Source: Acidocella sp.
GTDB taxonomy: Bacteria > Pseudomonadota > Alphaproteobacteria > Acetobacterales > Acetobacteraceae
Direction: 5' to 3'
Assembly: GCA_029077825.1 (NCBI GenBank)
Contig: JAQNCT010000020.1
Location: 1-37,657, forward strand
DNA length: 37,657 bases
Shown: positions 17,475-25,512 of the stretch, piece after piece
How positions within the stretch are numbered: the first letter of the stretch is position 1
How the letters are laid out: every line of letters begins with the position of its first letter
Notes under the pieces: model-generated
What the model was told of the DNA's origin: nothing
Databases searched by the model: none
What the model saw: the letters and a program-made list of their open reading frames with translations, nothing else
Translations under genes and position numbers: made by a program

Positions 17475-18452
17475 TTACGGCCGCGTGGCCGTTTTTTTCC
17501 CGGCCGTTATAAAAACCTCATGCGCCGCGAAAATAACGCCCGCCAGACCCGCCGGGGTCAGGTAATACAGCACCCGGAACAATAAAATAGCGCCTACCGC
17601 CGCCGCGGGGTCCATGTAGCCGGCCATGCCCAGCAACAAAATTGAATCAAATACCCCAACACCGCCCGGCAGTCCGCTCAGCAACCCGCCGGCGAAGCCT
17701 GCCATGTAGAACGCCAGGACATGCGCGAAGGTCAGGCCATGAACGGTCGGCAACACCACATATAAAATCCCACAGGCGGTGCTGATATCAAGGCAGGATA
17801 ACAGTACCTGCGCGCCCGCCACCACAAAACCGGGGCGCGGAATATTCACCCCCATGATCGTCAGCGGCCGGGTGCCGTGCGCCAGCAGAATATAAATAAT
17901 TATTAATGTCCACAACAGAAAACCGACAGATTGCAGCACCCAAGGTGCTACCGCATGGCCAAACAACGGCAGATCCAACGGATGCAGCAGCAGCACCGCG
18001 CCCATCAGCACAAACACCCCGGTCATGAAGCTGGTGCCTGAAATGGTCATAATCCGGCCAATGCCTGACGGCGTCACCCCCCACTGGGCGTAGAGCCGCA
18101 ACCGGATTGCCGCCGCTGAAATGGCCGGTGCCCCGACCACGTGGCTCAACGCGTAGGCACAAAATGAGGCAAGACCAATCCGCCGCCAGGCCAAGGGCGG
18201 GAAATCGTCACGCCGTTTGGCAAATATAATACCTGGCACATCGTAAATCAGCATGAAGCAAAACGACACGCCGAGCAGCGCCAGCGCGTGATACATTTGC
18301 AGCCTGGGCGTATTGGTTAATGCCGCCAGCACATCGGCAAAGCTCAACCGCCGCAACGCCCCGTGCAGACCCACCAGCACGCCACCCAGCACCAGCAGCC
18401 CCAGCACCGGCGGCAGATATTTTATCAGCCAATGCCGGGCACGCTGCGGCAT
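17475..18452 (-). CDS. UPF0104/YbhN-type membrane protein (lysylphosphatidylglycerol synthase TM domain)
   Basis: A 325-residue protein with eight to nine hydrophobic segments, of the UPF0104 family that corresponds to the membrane (flippase) half of MprF, lysylphosphatidylglycerol synthase. Family features include VVGAPAISAAAIRLRLYAQWGV in the middle and FAGGLLSGLPGGVGVFDSILLLG near the end. There is no C-terminal aminoacyl-transferase domain. The ATG overlaps the lysS stop by one base (TGATG), so it is co-translated with lysyl-tRNA synthetase, a suggestive pair because MprF uses Lys-tRNA. A role in lipid handling is inferred only. A second related protein (HpnL type) is encoded at 33490-34488. 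Confidence 0.87.
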   Translation of the reverse strand: MPQRARHWLIKYLPPVLGLLVLGGVLVGLHGALRRLSFADVLAALTNTPRLQMYHALALLGVSFCFMLIYDVPGIIFAKRRDDFPPLAWRRIGLASFCAYALSHVVGAPAISAAAIRLRLYAQWGVTPSGIGRIMTISGTSFMTGVFVLMGAVLLLHPLDLPLFGHAVAPWVLQSVGFLLWTLIIIYILLAHGTRPLTIMGVNIPRPGFVVAGAQVLLSCLDISTACGILYVVLPTVHGLTFAHVLAFYMAGFAGGLLSGLPGGVGVFDSILLLGMAGYMDPAAAVGAILLFRVLYYLTPAGLAGVIFAAHEVFITAGKKTATRP

Positions 18453-20032
18453 CAGGCGGCTTGGGTCTCGCGGGCCAGGGCGGTTTCAATCAGACTGATT
18501 GTCCGCTCAACACCATACAGTGCCACAAACCCGCCAAAGCGCGGCCCTTCCATTTGCCCCAACAACACCTGGTATAAACAATCAAACCAGGCTTTCAGTG
18601 GCGCGAATTGATGCGCCTTGCCAACAGCGTAAACCATGTTTTGAATCTGCTCGGCGGGGGTCTCACCCGGATAATCTGCAAACCCAGCCGCCAGCCGCGC
18701 TGCTAAATCCTGCAACCCAACCCGCTCCAGCGCTGTTGCATCACGGAAAATTTTGTTAGGCGCAATAAAATCCCGGTTATAGGCAATCGCGTACTGGATC
18801 AGTTGCCCCAGGAACGGATACGTCTGAGCATTGGCGTTCGGCAAATACGCCCTGATGAACCCCCACAGCATTTCCGGGCTATCTGCATTAATTACCGACG
18901 CCAGGTTGAGCAGCATGGTAAAGCCAATAGGTGAACCCGCATCAACCGGGATGTTACCGCCATGAATATGCCAGGCCGGGTTGGCATGCGGGTCAGTTGC
19001 CTCACGCGCGCCTACCACACCGTTTATGTAATCATCCGCGGCCCGCGGGATCACATCAAAGAATAGTTTTTTAGCCCGCTGTGGCGCATGAAACATAAAT
19101 TGCGCCAGTGATTCCGGTGGCGCGTAGGTTAACCATTGCTCCACAGAGAGCCCGTTACCTTTGCTTTTTGAAATTTTCTGGCCGTTCTCATCCAAAAACA
19201 ATTCATAGGTTAAGCAAACCGGCGGCTCCGCCCCTAATGCCCGCACAATCGCTGATGAAAGTTTAACTGAATCAATTAAATCCTTACCAGACATTTCATA
19301 ATCAACATCCAGCGCATACCAGCGCATCGCCCAGTCAGCTTTCCATTGCAGCTTGGCAGCCCCTCCGGTTACCGCGGTTTCAAAGCGGGTGCCACTGTCA
19401 GGGTCAACCCAAATCACTGAGCCTGTTGCCACATCAGCCCGCTCAATGGGTACCTGCATCACAATGCCGGTGCGCGGATGAATGGGTAATATCGGTGAGT
19501 ATGTGGCACGGCGCTCTGGCCCCAGGGTAGGGCGGATAATTTCAATAATTTGGTCGTGGTTGGCCAGCACATGCAACAGCGCATCATCAAACTTGCCGCT
19601 CAGGTAATAGTCGCTGGAGGAGGCAAATTCATACTCAAAACCAAAGGAATCTAAAAACGCCCTCAGCCGCGCGTTGTTATGGGCGCCAAAACTATCATGC
19701 GTACCAAACGGGTCTGGCACTTGCGTGAGCGGCTTGCCCAGAAACGCCTTCAGCATGTCCTTGTTGGGCACATTGTCAGGTATTTTGCGCAGCGCATCCA
19801 TATCATCAGAAAACGCCAGCAACCGCGATGGCAGCCCGGTCATTTCAGTAAAGGCGCGGCGAACCCAACTGGTACGCGCCACCTCACCAAAGGTGCCAAT
19901 ATGCGGCAGGCCAGAGGGGCCATAGCCGGTTTCAAACAAGGCGGAGGTTTTGCCTTTTTCCTTCAGCCGCGCCGCCACACGCTCAGCTTCACGGAAGGGC
20001 CAACTTAACTGGTTTGATGTCTGTTCACTCAT
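18452..20032 (-). CDS. lysS: Class I lysyl-tRNA synthetase
   Basis: Charges tRNA-Lys with lysine. The 526-residue protein is of class I (archaeal/alphaproteobacterial/spirochaete type), not the class II LysU type. It shows the class I signature HIGT (44-47, HIGH-like) after GYGPSGLP, and KISKS (286-290, KMSKS-like). Other class I LysRS blocks such as FSDDMDALRKIPDN and MQWYALDVDYEMSGKDLIDS-like sequence (here MRWYALDVDYEMSGKDL) are present, and the C-terminal helical anticodon-binding part is complete. The ATG at 20032 has CAGG close upstream. Only 14 nt separate it from the divergent helicase start, so its promoter must reach into the helicase gene. The UPF0104 gene overlaps its stop. Confidence 0.96.
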   Translation of the reverse strand: MSEQTSNQLSWPFREAERVAARLKEKGKTSALFETGYGPSGLPHIGTFGEVARTSWVRRAFTEMTGLPSRLLAFSDDMDALRKIPDNVPNKDMLKAFLGKPLTQVPDPFGTHDSFGAHNNARLRAFLDSFGFEYEFASSSDYYLSGKFDDALLHVLANHDQIIEIIRPTLGPERRATYSPILPIHPRTGIVMQVPIERADVATGSVIWVDPDSGTRFETAVTGGAAKLQWKADWAMRWYALDVDYEMSGKDLIDSVKLSSAIVRALGAEPPVCLTYELFLDENGQKISKSKGNGLSVEQWLTYAPPESLAQFMFHAPQRAKKLFFDVIPRAADDYINGVVGAREATDPHANPAWHIHGGNIPVDAGSPIGFTMLLNLASVINADSPEMLWGFIRAYLPNANAQTYPFLGQLIQYAIAYNRDFIAPNKIFRDATALERVGLQDLAARLAAGFADYPGETPAEQIQNMVYAVGKAHQFAPLKAWFDCLYQVLLGQMEGPRFGGFVALYGVERTISLIETALARETQAA

Positions 20033-20046
20033 AATAGCCTGGGTCT

Positions 20047-22845
20047 ATGGCGAAATTTCCGCGCCGTCTATACGAAGACCAGATGGATTTCCTGCCATCC
20101 CTTCCCGCCATCATCGCCGGTCACGGCCACGCGGTGCTGCTCTCAACGCAGGGTGAACTCTCCACCCTCATCCCCGGCCAGGTTGCCAGGATGCTTGATG
20201 ATGCAGCACCGCTGGTGATTCATGGCCCGGCCACGCTGAAACGCCTGGGCAACCCGGCAATTGCGGTGCTGGATTTGTTGGAGCTGTTTGCCTTTGTGTA
20301 CCCGGCGCAATCGCTTGCCCCCACCGCCGCCGGGTTTGCCCGCTACCTGGACCTGCCAGTACCCACCAGCCTGCCGGCCGCCGCCTCTGCCTTAAATATT
20401 TATGCTGAGGCCTTGCTGGCCCAGCTTTCGCTTGGCCGCGATGTTCCCGCCAACCGTGATGCGCCCGGCCTGGCAGCAACCATGGGCCAGGCCGGCTGGG
20501 GCTGGGCGCCCTATGTGCTGGCGGCCCTGAACGCCCCCGCCGCCCGGCCTGACCAAATGGCCCTGCGGCTGGGCAAACGCCTGCCCCGCTGGGAGGCTGA
20601 GGCAGCGCGCCCGGCACCCTCCGCCTTTCCGGTCAGCCAATCAGAAACCCGCGCCCGGCTGGCCCTGCTGTTGGGCAGTAACGCTGAGCAACGCCCCGCC
20701 CAGGCTGACTATGCCGCCGCTGCCACCGCCGCCTTTGCGCCCCGCACCACTGAGGGCCAGCCGCACCTTGTTATTGCTGAGGCTGGTACCGGCACCGGCA
20801 AAACCCTGGGTTATCTGGCACCAGCCAGCCTGTGGGCAGAACGTAACCAGGGCGCGGTGTGGGTTTCCACCTTCACCCGGCATTTACAGCGCCAGATTGA
20901 ATCCGAAGCCGCCAGGCTTGGCCCATCGGAGGGTGAGCGCCAGCGGGTGGTGCTACGCAAAGGCCGTGAAAATTACCTCTGCCTGCTGAATTACCAGGAA
21001 GCGGTGGAGAGCCGGCGCGGCATCATTCCGCTCGGGCTGATCGCCCGCTGGGCCATGGCCAGCTCTGATGGTGATTTGATGGGCGGTGACCTGCCCGGCT
21101 GGTTTGCCGAATTATTCGGCCATATGTTCCTCGCCAGCATCGCTGACCGCCGGGGCGAATGTATCCATGCCGCCTGTGAGCATTACGCCCGCTGCACCAT
21201 TGAACATGTGGTCCGCAAGGCGCGGATGGCTGATATTGTGATCGCCAACCACGCGCTGGTGATGGCGCAAGCGGTCTGGGGCGGGCTGGATGATGATTAT
21301 GTGGCCGCCCGCTATGTGTTTGATGAAGGCCACCATATTTTTGATGCCGCTGATTCCGCCTTCGCCATTGAGCTTTCCGGCATTCAAATGGCTGAACTGC
21401 GGCGCTGGCTGCTGGGGGCGGAGGGGGCGCGCTCCCGCGCCAAGGCGCTAGCACAACGGCTGGAGGATTTAATCGCTGCGGATGAGGCTTTGCTGCGCCA
21501 TCTTGATGCCGCACTTCTGGCCGCCAAAACCCTGCCGGCCCCGGGCTGGAGCGGCCGGCTCACCGGCGGGCTGGAGGGGCTGCAGCATATTGGCACCAAC
21601 CCGTCTGAATTGTTTTTACAATCATTGCGCCTGCAAGCCCGCGCCCGCGCGCAGGATGCTGATTTGGCAGGCACGATGCCGGTTGAAGTGGAGCTTTACC
21701 CGATTGAAGATGAAATTCTCGAGTCAGCCCGCCAACTGGCCACCGCCCTGGAGCGGCTGCGCGCCCCGCTGGCCAGCCTGCGTGAACGGCTGCTTGACCG
21801 GCTGGAAACCGAGGCCGAAACACTTGATGAACCCACCCGCCAGCGGCTTGAAGGGGCTGCCCGCTCACTCAAGCGCCGCGCCATTGACCCGCTGGCCGCT
21901 TGGAAACGCATCCTGGAATCACTCCCCACCGCTGCCCCCAGCCCTGCTCCCAGCCCGGGCAACCGCCCGGGGAGCCGCCCGGGAAAAATCCATTTCCTGC
22001 GGCTGGACCGCGCCGAGAGCCAAGACCGTGATGTGGCACTGTTAACCCACCTGCTTGACCCTACCGAGGCCTTTATTGAAACCATCGCCACCCCGGCGCA
22101 CGGCCTGCTTATTACCTCCGCCACCTTGCGCGACGGGGTTGATAATGCAACCGCCTGGGCCCGCGCGGAAGCGCGCACCGGGGCCAACCATCTGGCCAAC
22201 CCCGCCATCCGTGCTGCGTTTGATTCCCCGTTTGACTACGCTGCCAACACCCGCATTTTTATCGTCAATGACGTAAACACCCAGGATACCGCCCAACTGG
22301 CCGGCGCGTTTCGTGCTTGTTTTGAAGCTGGTGGCGGAGGCGGGTTGGGGTTATTTACCGCCATCTCACGCCTGCGCGCCGTGCACGCCAAAATTGCCGC
22401 CCCCCTGGAAGCCGCCGGAATCGCGCTTTACGCCCAGCATGTTGACGCTATGGACAACGCAACCTTGGTGGATATTTTTCGTGCCGAGGAACATTCCTGC
22501 CTACTCGGCACAGATGCCATGCGCGATGGCGTGGATATTCCGGGTAACGCCCTGCGGCTGGTAGTGTTTGAACGCACCCCCTGGCCGCGGCCAGATATTC
22601 TGCACAAAGCCAGGCGCACCCATCTCTCAAACGGCATGCCGAAGGATTATGATGACGCCATTGTGCGCCTGCGCCTGCGGCAAGCCTTTGGCCGTTTGAT
22701 CCGCCGGGCGGATGATCGTGGCGTGTTCGTGTTGCTGGACCGGCAAGCCCCCACCCGGCTGTTCAGCGCCTTTCCGCCGACTGCCCCCATTATCCGCACC
22801 GGGCTGCGGGCCACCGCCGAGGCGATCAGGGCGTTTTTAGGCTGA
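20047..22845 (+). CDS. DinG/XPD-type Fe-S superfamily 2 DNA helicase
   Basis: A 932-residue ATP-dependent helicase. After an N-terminal region of about 230 residues typical of large alphaproteobacterial members come Walker A GTGTGKT (247-253), the Fe-S domain with four Cys (312, 372, 377 and 383) as in XPD/DinG, and the DEGH box (426-429). The C-terminal helicase half has LLITSATL, the LLGTDAMRDGVDIPG block and motif VI QAFGRLIRRADDRGVF. All ATPase motifs are intact, so it should be a 5'-3' DNA helicase, probably for repair or R-loop/D-loop removal. The ATG at 20047 is used; the ATG at 20083 is an alternative. It is divergent from lysS with a 14-nt gap. A palindromic stretch follows the stop. 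Confidence 0.92.
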   Translation: MAKFPRRLYEDQMDFLPSLPAIIAGHGHAVLLSTQGELSTLIPGQVARMLDDAAPLVIHGPATLKRLGNPAIAVLDLLELFAFVYPAQSLAPTAAGFARYLDLPVPTSLPAAASALNIYAEALLAQLSLGRDVPANRDAPGLAATMGQAGWGWAPYVLAALNAPAARPDQMALRLGKRLPRWEAEAARPAPSAFPVSQSETRARLALLLGSNAEQRPAQADYAAAATAAFAPRTTEGQPHLVIAEAGTGTGKTLGYLAPASLWAERNQGAVWVSTFTRHLQRQIESEAARLGPSEGERQRVVLRKGRENYLCLLNYQEAVESRRGIIPLGLIARWAMASSDGDLMGGDLPGWFAELFGHMFLASIADRRGECIHAACEHYARCTIEHVVRKARMADIVIANHALVMAQAVWGGLDDDYVAARYVFDEGHHIFDAADSAFAIELSGIQMAELRRWLLGAEGARSRAKALAQRLEDLIAADEALLRHLDAALLAAKTLPAPGWSGRLTGGLEGLQHIGTNPSELFLQSLRLQARARAQDADLAGTMPVEVELYPIEDEILESARQLATALERLRAPLASLRERLLDRLETEAETLDEPTRQRLEGAARSLKRRAIDPLAAWKRILESLPTAAPSPAPSPGNRPGSRPGKIHFLRLDRAESQDRDVALLTHLLDPTEAFIETIATPAHGLLITSATLRDGVDNATAWARAEARTGANHLANPAIRAAFDSPFDYAANTRIFIVNDVNTQDTAQLAGAFRACFEAGGGGGLGLFTAISRLRAVHAKIAAPLEAAGIALYAQHVDAMDNATLVDIFRAEEHSCLLGTDAMRDGVDIPGNALRLVVFERTPWPRPDILHKARRTHLSNGMPKDYDDAIVRLRLRQAFGRLIRRADDRGVFVLLDRQAPTRLFSAFPPTAPIIRTGLRATAEAIRAFLG

Positions 22846-22880
22846 ATTTGTGGTTTTTGCCCCACAGCCCGGCCAAATCA

Positions 22881-22919
22881 ATGCCCCCAAGGGCATAAAT
22901 CCTTGGTGCGGCGCGCCGC
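22881..22919. other. Two palindromes downstream of the helicase gene
   Basis: ATGCCC/GGGCAT with a 4-nt loop (22881-22896) is followed by a 12-nt perfect palindrome GCGGCGCGCCGC (22908-22919). Neither is followed by a U-tract. They lie between the helicase stop and the DUF2147 gene and may end transcription in a factor-dependent way, or mean nothing. Confidence 0.25.
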
Positions 22920-22979
22920 TTCTGTTAACGCAACCATACATGTAATTTAAGATTGCGTATTTTTTCAAAAGGACTTGCT

Positions 22980-23471
22980 TTGCGTACCCGCCTGATGATC
23001 GCCTCGCTCCTGCTGCTGGCCCCGCTTTTAACCGCCGGAGCCGCAACCCCCAGCCAAGCTCCCAGCCAGCCACCCATTGGCCGCTGGATTACCGCCAATG
23101 GCCAGGCGGTGGTGCAGATTGCCCCCTGTGGTGCGCGTTTATGTGGCCAGATTGTCGGCATTGCGCTGGCCCACCCCGGTGATGCAATGCCGCAAAATTG
23201 GCAAGGCCAGCCGCAATGTGGGGAAACCATCATCAACACCATCCCCAGCAGCGATGCCAGCGGCAAAACGGTCTGGAAAGGCTCGGTGCTCGACCCGCGC
23301 AACGGTAATGTCTATCAGGCCCATATCAAGCTCAATGCCGCGCATGACTTAGAACTGCACGGCTATCTGGTGGTGCCTTTGCTGGGCCAAACCCAAACCT
23401 GGCTACCTTATTCTGGGCGCACACTGGCGGATTGCCACCTGGCCAGCAATGCCGCCGCCGCAAACGGCTGA
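22980..23471 (+). CDS. DUF2147 exported protein
   Basis: A 163-residue protein read from the TTG at 22980, because AAAAGGA lies 6 nt upstream; a TTG at 22953 or an ATG at 22995 are alternatives. It opens with a signal peptide (MRTRLMIASLLLLAPLLTAGAA) and then a DUF2147 domain: IGRWITANGQAVVQIAPCGARLCGQIVGI, with the two Cys of the family, followed by VLDPRNGNVYQAHIKL and LELHGYLVVPLLGQTQTW. Proteins of this family are periplasmic beta-rich domains of unknown function, sometimes linked to envelope or growth phenotypes. It is followed after 200 nt by aceA, with no clear terminator between them. Confidence 0.88.
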   Translation: MRTRLMIASLLLLAPLLTAGAATPSQAPSQPPIGRWITANGQAVVQIAPCGARLCGQIVGIALAHPGDAMPQNWQGQPQCGETIINTIPSSDASGKTVWKGSVLDPRNGNVYQAHIKLNAAHDLELHGYLVVPLLGQTQTWLPYSGRTLADCHLASNAAAANG

Positions 23472-23671
23472 TTTACCAGAGTTGTAAAATTTTCCATGTT
23501 TGGGCCGCATATCTGACCTGAAGTTTTACTAATTTTACATTTAGAAAATCTTTACAGAAAATCCGGCCACTGCTTTCGCGTTTTTGAGTGATTTTTACTC
23601 TGCCCTTCGCGGGTGCAGCATATTATAGCTGCTTTGCTATTTCAGCGTTCTCACTTCGAAAGTCATTTTCC

Positions 23672-25336
23672 ATGAACACCGCAAATCACGCCCCCGAGGG
23701 TCTTTCGGGCACTGCGCCCACACCGGCTACCCATAGCTCCAACGCTGGCGCCTACCAGGCGCAGGTTGCGCAGGTTCAGCAGCTTATCACCAGCAAAAAC
23801 GGCACCTGGGACGGTATTTCCGCCGAGGCCGTGGTGCGCATGCGCTTGCAAAACCGTTTACAAACCGGGCTGGATATTGCCCGCTTCACCGCCACCACCA
23901 TGCGCGCTGACATGGCTGCCTATGACGCCAATGCCGCTGACTACACCCAGTCACTTGGTGCCTGGCACGGCTTTATTGCGCAGCAGCAAATGATTTCCGT
24001 GAAAAAGCACTTTGGCACCACCAAGGGTAAATATATTTACCTCTCCGGTTGGATGGTCGCTGCTCTTCGCTCCGAATTCGGCCCGCTGCCTGATCAGTCA
24101 ATGCACGAAAAAACCTCCGTGCCTGCTTTAATCTCTGAGATTTACACCTTCCTGCGCCAGGCTGACGCGCGTGAGCTGGGCGGCTTGTTCCGTGAGATTG
24201 ATGCCGCCCGCGCTGCTGGCAACAAAGCCCTTGAAGCCGAGCTGCAAGCCAAAGTGGACAATTACGAAACCCACATCGTCCCCATCATCGCTGACATTGA
24301 CGCTGGGTTCGGCAATGCCGAAGCCACCTATTTATTGGCGAAAAAAATGATCGAGGCCGGGGCGTGCGCCCTGCAGATTGAAAACCAGGTGTCTGATGAA
24401 AAACAATGCGGCCACCAGGACGGTAAAGTAACCGTACCGCATGAAGACTTCCTCGCCAAAGTACGCGCCTGCCGCTACGCCTTTATGGAACTGGGCGTGG
24501 AAAACGGCATTGTTGTCACGCGCACCGACTCCCTCGGCGCTGGCCTGACCAAGCAAATCGCGGTAAGCCACACCCCGGGCGATTTGGGTGACCAGTATAA
24601 CGCCTTCCTTGATTGCGAAGAAATCACCCCAGAGACCGCCCGCAATGGCGATGTGATTATCAACCGCAATGGTAAAATGCTGCGTCCGAAGCGTTTGGCC
24701 TCTAATTTGTTCCAGTTCCGCGCTGGCACCGGTGAGGACCGTTGCGTGCTGGATTCCATCACCAGCCTGCAAAACGGCGCTGACCTGCTGTGGATTGAAA
24801 CTGAAAAACCCCATGTGGAACAAATCGCCGCGATGATGGACCGGATCCGTGCGGTGGTTCCAAACGCCAAGCTGGCTTACAACAATTCACCTTCCTTTAA
24901 CTGGACCTTGAATTTCCGCCAGCAGGTGTATGATGCCTGGAAAACCGCCGGTAAGGACGTTGCCGCTTATGACCGCGCCAAGCTGATGAGCGTTGATTAT
25001 GACGGCACTGACCTGGCGATTGAGGCTGATAACCGCATCCGCACCTTCCAGGCTGATGCTGCCAAACGCTCAGGCATTTTCCATCATCTGATCACGCTGC
25101 CGACCTACCACACAGCAGCCCTCTCCACCGATAATCTCTCCCGCGAGTATTTCGGTGCGGCTGGTATGCTGGGTTATGTTTTGAACGTGCAACGCCAGGA
25201 AATTCGCCAGGGCATTGCCTGCGTGAAACACCAGAACATGTCAGGCTCCGACATTGGTGATGACCATAAGGAATATTTCGCCGGTGAAGCTGCCTTGAAA
25301 GCCGGTGGCGCCCATAACACGATGAACCAGTTCTAA
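23672..25336 (+). CDS. aceA: Isocitrate lyase (long type)
   Basis: Cleaves isocitrate to glyoxylate and succinate, the first step of the glyoxylate shunt, in the cytoplasm. The protein has 554 residues from the ATG at 23672, fitting the longer AceA subgroup (about 530-560). The frame is open 28 codons further up, but those residues are not family-like. The active-site loop is Lys244-Gln245-Cys246-Gly247-His248 (KQCGH), followed by QDGKVTVPHEDF; the metal-binding part is IADIDAGFGN, and substrate-contact blocks IVVTRTDSLGAGLT and YNNSPSFNW are present. No malate synthase gene is adjacent. A strong terminator follows at 25359-25390. There is no good Shine-Dalgarno, and the 200-nt upstream region is AT-rich, as for a regulated promoter. 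Confidence 0.95.
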   Translation: MNTANHAPEGLSGTAPTPATHSSNAGAYQAQVAQVQQLITSKNGTWDGISAEAVVRMRLQNRLQTGLDIARFTATTMRADMAAYDANAADYTQSLGAWHGFIAQQQMISVKKHFGTTKGKYIYLSGWMVAALRSEFGPLPDQSMHEKTSVPALISEIYTFLRQADARELGGLFREIDAARAAGNKALEAELQAKVDNYETHIVPIIADIDAGFGNAEATYLLAKKMIEAGACALQIENQVSDEKQCGHQDGKVTVPHEDFLAKVRACRYAFMELGVENGIVVTRTDSLGAGLTKQIAVSHTPGDLGDQYNAFLDCEEITPETARNGDVIINRNGKMLRPKRLASNLFQFRAGTGEDRCVLDSITSLQNGADLLWIETEKPHVEQIAAMMDRIRAVVPNAKLAYNNSPSFNWTLNFRQQVYDAWKTAGKDVAAYDRAKLMSVDYDGTDLAIEADNRIRTFQADAAKRSGIFHHLITLPTYHTAALSTDNLSREYFGAAGMLGYVLNVQRQEIRQGIACVKHQNMSGSDIGDDHKEYFAGEAALKAGGAHNTMNQF

Positions 25337-25358
25337 GCTGTAAACTTGCCAAACAAAG

Positions 25359-25390
25359 CGGCCCGGAGGGTAACCTCCGGGCCGTTTTTG
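25359..25390 (+). terminator. Rho-independent terminator of aceA
   Basis: An 11-bp perfect GC-rich stem CGGCCCGGAGG/CCTCCGGGCCG (25359-25369 with 25374-25384) with loop GTAA, followed by TTTTTG. It lies 22 nt after the aceA stop. A textbook intrinsic terminator. Confidence 0.93.
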
Positions 25391-25408
25391 TTGTAGTCCA
25401 CTCCTCAC

Positions 25409-25495
25409 GTCATCACCGCGCTTTATATCGTCATCCCAACGCTTTATATCGTAAACCCCGCGATTTATATCGTCATCCCCGCGAAGGCGGGGACC
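25409..25495. repeat. 21-bp tandem repeats ending in a REP-like palindrome
   Basis: Three head-to-tail units of exactly 21 bp begin at 25409, 25430 and 25451 and share the pattern GTCATCMCCRCGCTTTATATC with few changes. A fourth copy begins at 25472 but continues as GTCATCCCCGCGAAGGCGGGG, forming the hairpin CCCCGC-GAAG-GCGGGG (25477-25492). The latter matches a dispersed palindrome type common in proteobacterial intergenic DNA (recognised from memory). It fills the space between convergent aceA and shc and could also stop transcription from shc. Confidence 0.8.
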
Positions 25496-25512
25496 TCCCC
25501 CAACCCAACACC

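Noticed and set aside
21696-22208. 170-codon open frame antisense to the helicase gene
   Set aside because: Ser/Arg-rich translation product of antisense GC-rich DNA; the plus-strand frame has all helicase motifs.
23615-23632. GCAGC-N8-GCTGC inverted repeat upstream of aceA
   Set aside because: Only 5-bp arms; could be an operator but is not distinguishable from chance.
25409-25495. CRISPR-like appearance of the tandem units
   Set aside because: The 21-bp units follow each other directly without spacers, so this is a tandem repeat and not a CRISPR array.
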